From Candidatus Omnitrophota bacterium (lineage in GTDB: Bacteria > Hinthialibacterota > Hinthialibacteria > Hinthialibacterales > Hinthialibacteraceae), in assembly GCA_003598175.1 (NCBI GenBank), contig QZKN01000032.1, positions 1 to 38,818 of the forward strand: DNA of 38,818 nt, read 5' to 3'. Shown here piece by piece: positions 1 to 9,560 of the stretch. How positions within the stretch are numbered: the first letter of the stretch is position 1; the number at the start of each line of letters is the position of its first letter. The notes beneath the pieces were generated by a model that worked only from the letters and a program-made list of their open reading frames with translations, made no database searches and was not told the origin of the DNA. The position numbers were made by a program, and so were the translations under genes.

Positions 1-16
1 ATATCTTCATCTTATC

Positions 17-2779
17 TCACCAGCGAAAATGCCTGTGGCCGCGCATGTGGTCCATGCGCCGCCGTTGACCTTTCGAACGATCGTCTCCCTCGATGTAAAT
101 CCGTTTCTCCGAGCGGTTGCGCGTTCGTTTTTCCGCATCGTAGAACGGAATCTGCAACACCCAATGTTCGGGATCCACGGCGGCGAAGAGCGGGCGGTTC
201 GGCACGGTGACGGTTAGCGACGCTTCATTGCCCGCGTCCAGCCAGAGGTTGCGAAACACGTAATCCATTTCCGTTTCGATGAAAATGGGCACTCCCATGC
301 GACCGGTTCCGTGATTCTTAACCGTCACCGTCACATCGTAATCGACTCGAAATTTTTCTTTATTTTCGCGAATTTTTGCTTCCGCGTATGTGATTTCGTA
401 TTCCGGCAGCGCTACGCCGAGAATCCATTCATGTAAAAACCAGGAAAGATCCTCCCCGTGGGATGCCTCTACCCGTTGCCAAAATTCTTCGACCGGCGCC
501 TCCCGAAAACGGAACTCCCGGAAAATATCTTTGATCAAAGCCCACCATTTTTCCTCGCCGAGCAAATGATGGATCATTCGGAAAAGTCCCTCGCCCCGCA
601 ACCGTTCCAAATTCGGTTTCAATCCGTCTTTGTGAAGTTCCTGCAAGGATTTTTCCTTTGCGACGACGATCGGCAGATCGATGCGAGTGCCGACATCAAA
701 ACGTATATCTCCCCGGCGACGCCACTGATTTCGTTCCAGCAGTTTGGACGCATAACCGGACAGGTAATCCCGCAGCCAAAACGAAAGATCGCCGGTGGGA
801 TGCAAGGATTGATCGAAATAGACGCTGATCAGGCGATTGTAAAACTGATCGTGAAGAAAGCGCAATGTGGAGGGAAGTTGCTGGAAAAACGGGATCGTTC
901 GCGGATCCCGATCCATCCGTTCGAGGAGCCACATGCGTTCGTGCATGTAGGACAATAAATTTTCGGAGACCAGCAGCAAACCGGGCATGATTTCCCGGTA
1001 TTGTTGTTCCTTGGTGGAACCCCGCCAGCTCCCCCAGATCCCGAAATACCAATCGTAGGATAGGTTTTCCCGAGGTTTCTCATAGGGCGTTTCAATCAAG
1101 GTTAATTGGGGAAATGGCAAACGCCCCAATTTTGCGACGACGTATTGTTCCTGTTCCTTGATTTCTTCCAAATAAACGCGAGATTGATAGTTGTGATGGG
1201 GCAGGTGATAAAAGCGAACGCGATATCCTTCCCTCGCTTCTTCCACGAACTCGAATGCTCCCCAATACATTTGCAGCGCATCGACAGGATAGAACGTTCG
1301 CCATACTTCCACTCGTTTTCCGTTCTGATTTTCGGCGGAAACGAGTTCTCCGGCGAACGCCCCCGTTTGCCCCTGACGTAAATGAATTGTGATTTCCGCG
1401 TCGAAGAGATCCCCTTGCGCTTTGGTCCAGTGTTGACCGCGCCGCGTCAGGATTTTGTTCCAGGATTCCGGATACCATTTGCCCTCCAACGCGGAATAGA
1501 GGGGATACAGTTCCTGCGCATCGCGATGATAGGAGAGGACCAGGGTGTGTTCTTCCCCCTTCGCCGGCGCTTCGATGAAGGCAATGCGCAATTGTTCGGC
1601 TCGCTGATTGAAGGGACAGGGCAAATCGCCCAGCGTCACTTTTTCCACGACAAAACGCGGATCAAGTTCGAAGCCGACGGATTTGATTTCTTCGTTGGCT
1701 TCGAAAGTGACGGCGGCGTCCACATGCAAATAATGAGGAGACGAGTACGGATTGACGTCGAGTCGGAGATGCTTCACGTCGATATGAGAGGAGGAAAAGC
1801 CATTTTCTTTATTGATTTTTTCGAGGCGGCGAAGTTCTTCTCGCTTATCGATCATTTCCTGATAATGATACGCCGCCCATAAAGCGCCGACAGTGGAAAA
1901 TAAAATACAGGAAACCAAACTCAAGCGATAGGTCCAGCCGAGGTGGGAATCGAAACGGAGATTGGAGATCCATCGCAGCAAAGTGGGAACGGCGAACAAT
2001 CTGTATTTTTTGTGACGGGAGATAATCCATCGTTGCGGTTCCTGACGCCGAAGATAGAGCGGCGCCAGATAAAGAATCGTGACGCTGATCACCGCATGGG
2101 CGGCGAATTGGATCCAATACTGGCTGAAAGCGAGGCGCACTCCGATGGTGGGGGAGGATTCCGCCAAACGCTCAATCGGTTCCCGCAGATTCATCAACGT
2201 GCCGGTTTGGTTGCCGACAAACACCAATCCGACAACGACCAGACTCCCGGCGAGCAATGCGGCGAAATCGTGTTTAAAAAACGTGCGCATGGTAATCGTG
2301 ATGGCCGTCGCCGGGATTACGACCGGCAGGATCAAAATCGCATACGCCACGAAAAACGGTTGCCAGACCACCATGCCGTGGCCATACATCATCTGCCACA
2401 TCCCGAGAGAAAACAAACCGATTGCGCTCAACGGCACGATCATGAGCAACACGCCGAAAAAACGCCCCCACATCAATTGCATCGGAGTCACCGGCAGGGG
2501 AAAGAGAATCTTGTCCATGTGAGTTCGGCGCAATCGGCTGCACGTATCCAACGCCAACGCCACCGCGCCCAGATAAATGACGGTTAGCATCAACCAAAAA
2601 CTCGGATGTTGAAAACTAAAGGCCGCGTGCAGGAAAAATCCCTGTTTGGCGAGGGCGAGATAATCCTGGCGCGCGAAAAAGGAGATTCCCACCATTAAAA
2701 ACAGCAGCAACCAGAACCGCCAACCACGGAAACTCATCCTTGATTCGTAATAAGAGGCGCCGAGAATTTTATGGAACAT
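17..2779 (-). CDS. ABC-2 permease fused to a degenerate M1-peptidase-like domain
   Basis: A 920-residue protein. The first ~310 residues hold about seven membrane segments (near residues 20-40, 58-78, 103-130, 140-165, 171-190, 218-243 and 285-305) in the arrangement of an ABC-2 type permease. The remaining ~600 residues are soluble and resemble the M1 aminopeptidase-like domain fused to such permeases in other bacteria, for example the P-F-P-Q-L-T-L-I-E stretch near 554-562. Where M1 enzymes have HExxH this protein has HDQFY (643-647), and the WLNEG-type motif reads WLRDY (668-672), so catalytic Glu, second His and third ligand Glu are all changed. I infer that it is not an active zinc peptidase. 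The gene starts with ATG 12 bp after the RND gene and is the last of a five-gene minus-strand operon. Its partner ATPase is probably the product of 7022-7900. The substrate is unknown. Confidence 0.75.
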   Translation of the reverse strand: MFHKILGASYYESRMSFRGWRFWLLLFLMVGISFFARQDYLALAKQGFFLHAAFSFQHPSFWLMLTVIYLGAVALALDTCSRLRRTHMDKILFPLPVTPMQLMWGRFFGVLLMIVPLSAIGLFSLGMWQMMYGHGMVVWQPFFVAYAILILPVVIPATAITITMRTFFKHDFAALLAGSLVVVGLVFVGNQTGTLMNLREPIERLAESSPTIGVRLAFSQYWIQFAAHAVISVTILYLAPLYLRRQEPQRWIISRHKKYRLFAVPTLLRWISNLRFDSHLGWTYRLSLVSCILFSTVGALWAAYHYQEMIDKREELRRLEKINKENGFSSSHIDVKHLRLDVNPYSSPHYLHVDAAVTFEANEEIKSVGFELDPRFVVEKVTLGDLPCPFNQRAEQLRIAFIEAPAKGEEHTLVLSYHRDAQELYPLYSALEGKWYPESWNKILTRRGQHWTKAQGDLFDAEITIHLRQGQTGAFAGELVSAENQNGKRVEVWRTFYPVDALQMYWGAFEFVEEAREGYRVRFYHLPHHNYQSRVYLEEIKEQEQYVVAKLGRLPFPQLTLIETPYEKPRENLSYDWYFGIWGSWRGSTKEQQYREIMPGLLLVSENLLSYMHERMWLLERMDRDPRTIPFFQQLPSTLRFLHDQFYNRLISVYFDQSLHPTGDLSFWLRDYLSGYASKLLERNQWRRRGDIRFDVGTRIDLPIVVAKEKSLQELHKDGLKPNLERLRGEGLFRMIHHLLGEEKWWALIKDIFREFRFREAPVEEFWQRVEASHGEDLSWFLHEWILGVALPEYEITYAEAKIRENKEKFRVDYDVTVTVKNHGTGRMGVPIFIETEMDYVFRNLWLDAGNEASLTVTVPNRPLFAAVDPEHWVLQIPFYDAEKRTRNRSEKRIYIEGDDRSKGQRRRMDHMRGHRHFRW

Positions 2780-2790
2780 GGTTCACTCTC

Positions 2791-5700
2791 TCAGATTTTT
2801 TGTTCCTGCTCTTCCATCTTTATCCCTTGAATTCCCATGCGGGAAAAGAATGCAACAATCGCGACTTTACAATCTTCGAAGATGCTATACACGATCGGGA
2901 TGATCACCAACGTCAGAATCGTCGAGGAAAGCAATCCGCCGATGACGGCGATCGCCATCGGCGCGCGAATTTCCGCGCCCTCGCCGAATCCCAACGCCAG
3001 AGGCAGCAAAGCCAGGACGGTGGTCAACGTGGTCATGAAAATCGGTCGCAACCGCCGGCAGCCCGCGCGAACAATCGCTTCGCGCATTTCAAAGCCTTCT
3101 TCACGGCGTAGGTAATTGACATAATCGATCAGAACGATCGCATTGTTCACGACGATTCCGGCCAGCATGATGATGCCGATATACCCCATCAGATTGAGCG
3201 TCTGGCCGGTCAGATAAAACGTAAAAATCACTCCCACCACAGCCAACGGCATGGAAAACATAATCACGAAGGGATGGATCAAGGATTCAAAAAGGGAGGC
3301 CATCACCATATACACCAGAATCAGCGCCAAAATCAATGCAAACCGTAAACGATCGAATGATTCCTGACGGCGTTCCTCCTCGCCGCCGAAATGGATGTAA
3401 TAATGTTCGGGAGTTTGCATTTCTCCGATGGCTTCTCTAGCCGATCCGATGGCGTCGCTTAATTTGCTGCCTTCGGATACATCCGCCAATACCCGCGCGA
3501 TGCGTTCCTGATCTTTTTGCAGGATTTCACGGGGACCGGCTTGGATTTTCACATCCACGAGATGACCGAGCGTCAAGGCGCGATTGGCCCCGACCGGAAT
3601 AATCGTGTCCAACAATTCGGGGATGTTCATCTTTCCATCGCCCAATTGCACGCGAATATCTTTGGTTTGATCGACGTCCTGGATGCTGGTGGCCACCTGG
3701 CCGCGCAGTTGGTTTTGCACCAATGCAATCAGGCGCTGCTGATCCAGACCCGCTTCGACCATCAACGTTCGGTCCGGAATCAAATGTACTTCGGGATTAC
3801 CTTCGAGAATCGTGGTCCGTACGTTGGCGACTTGAGGCAATAAATCCATCCGCGCCTTGACGATTCGCGCCAGTTCGGAAAGGGTTTCCAGGCTTCTTCC
3901 CTTGATTTCAACGACGATGGCCGCTTTCTCGCCTCCGATCAACGTGGAAAGCGAGGTTTGCGACATCAGATAAGTCATTTCCATGCCTCGTATCGTTTGG
4001 CAGTGAGGTTCCAGATATTCGATGACCTGCGGTACGCCGATCGCCGCGCCGTCCTTGAGCGAAACCAGAATTTCCGCGGTATTCGGACCTTCCGGCTCCT
4101 CATCGATCGAGCCGGTGTCATCCGGCCTTTGGCCCACGCGGGTGAACACGTGTTGAATATGGTCGCCGAGATCTTTCGTCAGCCAGCCTTCAATGTTTTT
4201 GGCGGTGTTCTCCGTCGTTTCCAAACGGGTTCCGGGAGGCATTCTCATTTTCACGATGAATTGAGACTCGGCCGCTTGAGGAATAAACTCCTGTTTGATT
4301 TCGAGTAAAAGAGGAAAACAGCCAAGGCAAATCGCCAGAACGATCACGGCCGTCAGGAACCGTCTTCTCAGAGTCAGGGTCAGGAACCGGGCATAGATTC
4401 CGCCGGTTTCCTGTTTGGCGAAAGAGAACGTTCCTTTGAGATATTTCGCGCACAACGCCGGGATCATCATCAACGCCACGACCAGCGAGGCCAATAAGGA
4501 AAAAACGACGGTCAGCGCCTGTTCCTTGAACAGCTGTGCGGTGACTCCGCCCATATAGGCGATGGGGACGAAAACAACGACCGTCGTCAATGTGGAAGCG
4601 GCAATGGCGGAGGCCACTTCTCCCGCGCCTTTCGTCGCCGCCTGAGCGGGGGCGTCGCCGATCTGGCGACGGCGAAAAATATTTTCAATGACGACGATGG
4701 CATTGTCGACCAACATCCCCGCCCCTAAAGCGAGTCCGCCCAACGTCATGATGTTCAGAGACAAATCCATGAAGTACATCAGGTTGAACGTGGCCAGAAT
4801 GGAAACCGGAATCGCAAGGGCAACGATCAGCGTGGTGCGAATGTTGCGCAGAAAAACGAGCAGAACGATCGCCGCCAAAATGATGCCCTGAATGGCCGTA
4901 CTTTTGACTTCGGAAATGGAACGGGTGATGAACAGCGATTGATCATACGCGATTTCGATGGTTGAATCTTTGGGGATGATGTCAGCGCCGCCGCTTCTTC
5001 CTTGATTTCCGCCTCTCGATCCGCTGTTGTTTCTTTCCCCTTGGCCGGCCTCGCCGCTTCCCATCGCGACCATGGCCGAAGCATCTTTTCCTAAAAACGC
5101 GCGCACTTCCTTGACGACTTCAACCGTATTGCTCCCCGCCTCCTTATATAAGGCAATCCCGACTGCGTCGTGGCCGTTCATTCGCACCGCATTGATCGGT
5201 TCTTCCACTCCCCATCGGGCTTCGCCCAGATCGGTGAGGTAGATGGGAACGCCGTTCGCATACCCGACCACGGTGCGCGCGAGTTGTTCCACATTCTTGA
5301 TCTCGCCGATGGCGCGAATCAGGTACCGCTGGTTGCCTTCGTCCACCCAACCGCCGGAGGTGCTGACGTTGGCCTGATCCAGCGCTTGCGCGACTGCGCT
5401 GATGGTCAGATTATAAAAATGGAGCAGTTCGGGATTCAAAATACAATGCGCTTCAGGGACCAGGCCGCCGCTGACTTCGGCACGCGCCACACCCGGAATC
5501 CGCTCCAACGACGGACCGATGGTCCGTTCCGCCAGATAACGGAGTTCCTGTTGGCTTTGTTTGCCGTACAGGCCGAGAGTCACGACGGGAAGGGCGTTGG
5601 GATCATAACGCAGCGTGGTGATTTCCTCGATTTCTTCGATATTGCCGCCCTGGACGCTCTTTTTCACTTCCAGCATGGCAAAATCCATGTCCGTGCCCCA

Positions 5701-6087
5701 ATTGAAGTCGATGATGATCGCTCCGGAATCGGCCCTGGATACGCTGGAAACCTGTTTGACTCCTTTAATGGTGCCGACGCGTGCTTGCAGCGGTTCCACC
5801 ACGATCCGTTCGATTTCCTGCGGCGCCAAACCGGGTGCATCCGCCAAAACCGTGATGCGAGGGGCGCGCAGGTCGGGAAAGAGATTGGTGGGCAGTTTGC
5901 CCAGCGAAATCCATCCCAGCAAAACCACCCCGATAAAGAACATGCTGACCGTAACCGGATAGCGAACCGCAAACGCGGCGGCGCCCATTCCGCGATGGGT
6001 GATTCCACTTTCTTCTTTTCCGTTTTCCTCGCCGGGGGAGGAATCAGGATTCATGGTTGTTGGATTCACGGTATTCATTTCTGTCAT
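2791..6087 (-). CDS. RND-family (HAE1/AcrB-like) efflux permease
   Basis: An inner-membrane proton-driven efflux pump subunit of about 1098 residues, normal for the family. It has the typical first helix and then the motif F-P-D-L-R-A-P-R at the start of the first porter domain. The TM4 proton-relay region reads G-M-L-V-D-N-A-I-V-V, and TM10 has G-I-V-V-N-N-A-I. The reading frame is open up to a TTG at 6132, but the ATG at 6087 gives a conventional N-terminus and I prefer it, although neither has a clear ribosome binding site. A Gly/Ser/Asn/Arg-rich insert of about 30 residues lies in the periplasmic loop just before TM2 (plus-strand positions near 4975-5065). The adaptor gene is three genes upstream in the same operon, and no TolC-like outer membrane gene is in the window. 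The substrate cannot be told. Confidence 0.93.
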   Translation of the reverse strand: MTEMNTVNPTTMNPDSSPGEENGKEESGITHRGMGAAAFAVRYPVTVSMFFIGVVLLGWISLGKLPTNLFPDLRAPRITVLADAPGLAPQEIERIVVEPLQARVGTIKGVKQVSSVSRADSGAIIIDFNWGTDMDFAMLEVKKSVQGGNIEEIEEITTLRYDPNALPVVTLGLYGKQSQQELRYLAERTIGPSLERIPGVARAEVSGGLVPEAHCILNPELLHFYNLTISAVAQALDQANVSTSGGWVDEGNQRYLIRAIGEIKNVEQLARTVVGYANGVPIYLTDLGEARWGVEEPINAVRMNGHDAVGIALYKEAGSNTVEVVKEVRAFLGKDASAMVAMGSGEAGQGERNNSGSRGGNQGRSGGADIIPKDSTIEIAYDQSLFITRSISEVKSTAIQGIILAAIVLLVFLRNIRTTLIVALAIPVSILATFNLMYFMDLSLNIMTLGGLALGAGMLVDNAIVVIENIFRRRQIGDAPAQAATKGAGEVASAIAASTLTTVVVFVPIAYMGGVTAQLFKEQALTVVFSLLASLVVALMMIPALCAKYLKGTFSFAKQETGGIYARFLTLTLRRRFLTAVIVLAICLGCFPLLLEIKQEFIPQAAESQFIVKMRMPPGTRLETTENTAKNIEGWLTKDLGDHIQHVFTRVGQRPDDTGSIDEEPEGPNTAEILVSLKDGAAIGVPQVIEYLEPHCQTIRGMEMTYLMSQTSLSTLIGGEKAAIVVEIKGRSLETLSELARIVKARMDLLPQVANVRTTILEGNPEVHLIPDRTLMVEAGLDQQRLIALVQNQLRGQVATSIQDVDQTKDIRVQLGDGKMNIPELLDTIIPVGANRALTLGHLVDVKIQAGPREILQKDQERIARVLADVSEGSKLSDAIGSAREAIGEMQTPEHYYIHFGGEEERRQESFDRLRFALILALILVYMVMASLFESLIHPFVIMFSMPLAVVGVIFTFYLTGQTLNLMGYIGIIMLAGIVVNNAIVLIDYVNYLRREEGFEMREAIVRAGCRRLRPIFMTTLTTVLALLPLALGFGEGAEIRAPMAIAVIGGLLSSTILTLVIIPIVYSIFEDCKVAIVAFFSRMGIQGIKMEEQEQKI

Positions 6088-6151
6088 AACAATTCGCTTT
6101 TGTTTCACGATTTGATGGGTTGAACCACCCAATTCATTCTAATAAATAATC

Positions 6152-7009
6152 TCATGTAAACCACTTCGCCGTTTGCTTCAATCTTCGAAACAAATAATCC
6201 AAAATAAATCCGATCAAAACGAATAAACAGATCCGATCAAAAAGAATGTCGAACAGATTCAGATTTTGGTTCCAGACCTGGCCGATGGAAATGGGATTGT
6301 AATAAATCTCGATCGGACCGAGTTTTCGCAACCAGAAAAAATGAATTCCCATCACCAGCAGGGAAACCAGGCCGGTGGCTATCGCGTGTCTGCAAAACGT
6401 AGAAATTAGAACGGTGATGGCGCCGACAGCTAGCGATGAGGTAATCACAAAGAGCAGGATCATCAGCGATCCTTCCGTATAGGCGGTGAAACGTCGGAAA
6501 AAAACGATCACCAACAGGCACAGGAAGAACACCCAGACGCTCAAAGTGATCAACTGCATGACAATCAGCCGGGCCCGCGTCATGGGCTGGCTCCACAGAA
6601 TTTCCAACGTATCTCGTTCCCGTTCCCGAGGCAGCAGATTCATGGCCAGGAGAACCATCACGATGGTGAAATAAATATAACAATACTCCAGCATGACGCG
6701 GGGATGGGCGCTCATGTCCTGAAGAATGATGGTTCCGAAAAAGGCAAACGCGCCCAACACGGACAAATAGGCTTCCACACGCAGAAATTGACGGGAGGTA
6801 TACCGAAACAGATGAAACCAAAACGCCGTTTCCTGCAATGTCCATCGAATCAGGCGAATCAACAGACCCCAAACGGCCGCGACGCCGGAAACGACGTTTG
6901 AAACGGTCCTTTTCGGATGCCGGATGAGATGCCATGCCGCTTTTATGGGTTTGAACAGCGAATACACCGTCCAGCCGGCCTGTCGTGATTCTTCCATCGG
7001 AATTGACAA
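6152..7009 (-). CDS. ABC-2 type transporter permease
   Basis: A 285-residue membrane protein with six hydrophobic segments after a ~75-residue N-terminal part. It has the sequence style of ABC-2 permeases, including E-R-E-R-D-T-L-E-I-L-W-S-Q-P in the cytoplasmic loop after TM2, a region that typically contacts the ATPase. The start is taken as TTG at 7009, because GAGGG sits six bases upstream of it. The next ATG (6997) would leave that site 18 bases away. The gene begins 12 bp after the stop of the ATP-binding gene, so the two are translated together and very likely form one transporter. Unlike the other permease in the operon (17-2779), it carries no extracytoplasmic domain. Confidence 0.85.
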   Translation of the reverse strand: MSIPMEESRQAGWTVYSLFKPIKAAWHLIRHPKRTVSNVVSGVAAVWGLLIRLIRWTLQETAFWFHLFRYTSRQFLRVEAYLSVLGAFAFFGTIILQDMSAHPRVMLEYCYIYFTIVMVLLAMNLLPRERERDTLEILWSQPMTRARLIVMQLITLSVWVFFLCLLVIVFFRRFTAYTEGSLMILLFVITSSLAVGAITVLISTFCRHAIATGLVSLLVMGIHFFWLRKLGPIEIYYNPISIGQVWNQNLNLFDILFDRICLFVLIGFILDYLFRRLKQTAKWFT

Positions 7010-7021
7010 TGTTTTCCCTCG

Positions 7022-7900
7022 TTAAGCCGCATATTTTTGGATTTCGAGAAACCGCACATAAGCATCTTCGAGATTGGGCGTCACGATGCGCGCGCTTTCC
7101 CGGGGCGCGCTGGGAGCAACCACCCGAAAACAGATACCTTTTTCGTCCTCACGAACCGACACCAGGTTGGAGCGCTTGGAAAGTTCCTCCATATCCTCCG
7201 AAGTGCCATAAAACTCCCACGTTTCCCCCTTTGCCGCCTGCACAAACGAAAACGGCGACCCGTGGAAACGGATCCGGCCATCCAGCAACAATGCCATATT
7301 CGTGCAGGTCTCTTCGATATCCTTGACGATGTGGGTGGACAGCACGACGATCCGATCCTGTCCCAATTCGAAGAGCAGGTTGCGGAAGTTGACCCGCTCC
7401 TCCGGATCCAGTCCTGCGGTCGGCTCGTCGACGATGATCAGTTTCGGATTCCCCAACAAGGCCTGTGCGATTCCCACCCGTCGCAGCATGCCTCCGGAAA
7501 ACGTTTTCAGTTTTTTATGGCGAACCTCCTGCAATCGCACCCAGGATAACACTTCATCGACCTGATTTTTCAAGGTTTTTCCGCGAATCCCGCGCAGGCA
7601 GCCGAGATAATCGAGAAATTCCCGCGCGGTCAATTCGGGAAAAAAGCCGAAAAATTGCGGCAGATAGCCCAACATTTCGCGAATTTTATCGGGATGTTTG
7701 CGGCTGTCGTATCCCCCGATGATGAGCGTTCCGTCTGTGGGTTGCAGAAGCAGGGTCAGAATTTGCATCAACGTGGTTTTCCCCGCGCCGTTCGGCCCCA
7801 ATAAACCAAACAAGCCGTCTTGTATCCGCAAATCCACGCCGCGCAAAGCCTCGTTGCCGTCCGGGTACGTTTTGGTCAAATTGGAACAGACCACTTCCAC
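7022..7900 (-). CDS. ABC transporter ATP-binding protein
   Basis: A cytoplasmic ATPase of 292 residues. It has Walker A (G-P-N-G-A-G-K-T-T), an ABC signature of the form F-S-G-G-M-L-R-R-V, and Walker B followed by the catalytic Glu (L-I-I-V-D-E-P-T-A-G-L-D). The switch His lies in V-L-S-T-H. A ~90-residue C-terminal extension follows the nucleotide-binding domain, as in drug/lipid ABC-2 exporters. The frame is open to a TTG at 7921, but a perfect GGAGG (plus-strand CCTCC at 7909-7913) stands eight bases before a GTG at 7900, which I take as the start. It lies between the adaptor and the permease genes and probably powers one or both permeases of the operon. Confidence 0.93.
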   Translation of the reverse strand: MEVVCSNLTKTYPDGNEALRGVDLRIQDGLFGLLGPNGAGKTTLMQILTLLLQPTDGTLIIGGYDSRKHPDKIREMLGYLPQFFGFFPELTAREFLDYLGCLRGIRGKTLKNQVDEVLSWVRLQEVRHKKLKTFSGGMLRRVGIAQALLGNPKLIIVDEPTAGLDPEERVNFRNLLFELGQDRIVVLSTHIVKDIEETCTNMALLLDGRIRFHGSPFSFVQAAKGETWEFYGTSEDMEELSKRSNLVSVREDEKGICFRVVAPSAPRESARIVTPNLEDAYVRFLEIQKYAA

Positions 7901-8093
7901 TGTTATTGCCTCCACATGCAATGAAGCATAGGATCCGATTCAATCGATTTCCGTAAGAGAAAACGGAGGTTTGGGTTTCCTATCCGTCAGATTCGAAATG
8001 GTCGGCGCGTATCCACAACCGGGAAACTCGGGTTTTGACACATTTTTCCGCAGCGTCGATGATCAAAAGGACGAACGAGCTTGAATGAATATC
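7901..8093. other. intergenic gap inside the efflux operon
   Basis: About 190 bases between the stop of the adaptor gene and the GTG start of the ATPase gene. Apart from the ATPase ribosome binding site at its left edge I see no convincing hairpin, promoter or small gene. The adaptor may therefore have its own 3' end, or the whole group may be one transcript. Confidence 0.5.
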
Positions 8094-9560
8094 TTACAAG
8101 CCGGACGATGCGATTCCCGCGGGCCGATCCTCTTTTTCCCGAACGGTGACATTCACATCCACACCATCTGTCAACGTTTCATAGCCTAAAATGACAAGCA
8201 ATTCCCCTTCTTTCAGTCCTTCCACGATCTCAACCGCCTCGCGATTTTCAATGCCGGTGGAAACCACTCTTCGTTCGGCGATCATGGGAATCTCCGCGGG
8301 TTTTATTTCTTCCGCGGGTGAGAATTCTTCGATTTCCTCTTCTTCCGGGGTCGTATCGGCGATCTGGTCGGCGGCCAGAGCGACTTTTTCGAAGCCGACG
8401 GATTTGGCGATGGGCGCCGGTTCGTCGCGCGATTCGGGCGGTCGCACACGTGTTTCGCCGGTGGCGTTTTTCACTTCTTCCGCCGGTTTTTCTTTTACGA
8501 TATAAACGACCTGTTCATTATTCTGCAGATTGAGTAGATTTCTGGGAATGCTGATGGCATCCACACGCTCTTCCGTGATGATTTGCGCTTTGGCGAACAT
8601 CCCCGGCCGCAATTCGTGTTTGGGATTATCCACCAACACATTCACGGTATACGTTCTTGTATTCGCGTTTAATGCGGTGGACATTTCTTTCACTTTCCCG
8701 CGATATTTCGCGCCGGAGCGAGAATAAATTTCGAGTTCCACATCCTGATCGATCTTGATTTCCATTAAGTCCTTGGCCGGAACGTCCAACGCCACGTTCA
8801 CCTGATCGATATTCGCCAACCGGCAAAGCACAGAGCTTTGTCCTACCATCAAACCATTCATCAATGTGAGATCCGTTTCCGCCCCTTCCCGCTGGGTATT
8901 CACCAAACTCTGTTTGGCCGGCAGAAGCACGCCGTCGAATGGAATGATGATCGCCACTTTTTCTATTTCCTGTTTCATCTTCGCGAGCGACATCACGCGC
9001 GCCTCGACATTTTTCAGTGTTTCTTCATAAGAATTTTCGCGCTGAATGCGGGTCAGCACGGCCTGATCGAACTCGGCTTTGGAAACGGCGCCGCGTTTGT
9101 ACATCGCCTCTTTAAATCCTTCATCCTTAATGGCTTGTTCCAAATTCGCGCTGGCCGGTTCGATTCTTGCTTCCGAAATTTTCAATTGCAATTCCTGCTC
9201 GTTGATATTCAGTTTCAACTCGCGGTCATCCATAGAAGCGAAAATCGTTCCTTTTTTGACTTCGTCGCCTTCCATCCAGCGCTGCGTATAATAAATTCGC
9301 GCGGTCATTTCCGGTTTGATCTCGACCTCTCGGATAGGAACGATCGTGCCGACCGCCTGCAGATAGGCGTACATCCGCCCTCGTTCAATTCGTTGCGCGG
9401 TAACCGGAATCTTGAATTTCGGTTTTTCCGGTTTGCCCCAATTCCCCCCGGTTGTTCCGTTTACATTCATCGCGGAGCGATTGCCGCCGCTGAAATAACC
9501 ACATCCCGTCAACAGTGTGATTCCGAACAACAAAATGATGAATAATCGAATTCTTTTCAT
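8094..9560 (-). CDS. RND efflux periplasmic adaptor lipoprotein
   Basis: A 488-residue membrane fusion protein that links an inner-membrane pump to an outer-membrane channel. The N-terminus is a lipoprotein signal with lipobox L-L-T-G-C, lipidated at Cys20. A lipoyl-like half (around 65-110), a short helical hairpin (110-205), the second lipoyl half (200-230), a beta-barrel domain (245-335) and a membrane-proximal domain follow. The membrane-proximal domain is interrupted at about 358-427 by ~70 residues rich in Pro, Glu and Ala, including T-P-E-E-E-E-I-E-E-F. This insert is not usual in the family. The start is ATG, with only a weak GGGTAAC-like site before it. It is the first gene of the minus-strand operon that also encodes the RND pump and the ABC exporter. 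Confidence 0.92.
   Translation of the reverse strand: MKRIRLFIILLFGITLLTGCGYFSGGNRSAMNVNGTTGGNWGKPEKPKFKIPVTAQRIERGRMYAYLQAVGTIVPIREVEIKPEMTARIYYTQRWMEGDEVKKGTIFASMDDRELKLNINEQELQLKISEARIEPASANLEQAIKDEGFKEAMYKRGAVSKAEFDQAVLTRIQRENSYEETLKNVEARVMSLAKMKQEIEKVAIIIPFDGVLLPAKQSLVNTQREGAETDLTLMNGLMVGQSSVLCRLANIDQVNVALDVPAKDLMEIKIDQDVELEIYSRSGAKYRGKVKEMSTALNANTRTYTVNVLVDNPKHELRPGMFAKAQIITEERVDAISIPRNLLNLQNNEQVVYIVKEKPAEEVKNATGETRVRPPESRDEPAPIAKSVGFEKVALAADQIADTTPEEEEIEEFSPAEEIKPAEIPMIAERRVVSTGIENREAVEIVEGLKEGELLVILGYETLTDGVDVNVTVREKEDRPAGIASSGL

Noticed and set aside
1943..2587. A 214-codon plus-strand frame rich in Arg, Gln and His
   Set aside because: Antisense to the membrane part of the ABC permease; the composition is that of a shadow frame.
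5170..6123. A 317-codon open frame on the plus strand opposite the RND gene
   Set aside because: It is fully antisense to strongly conserved RND coding sequence; its product has no recognisable motif and is explained by codon bias on the other strand.
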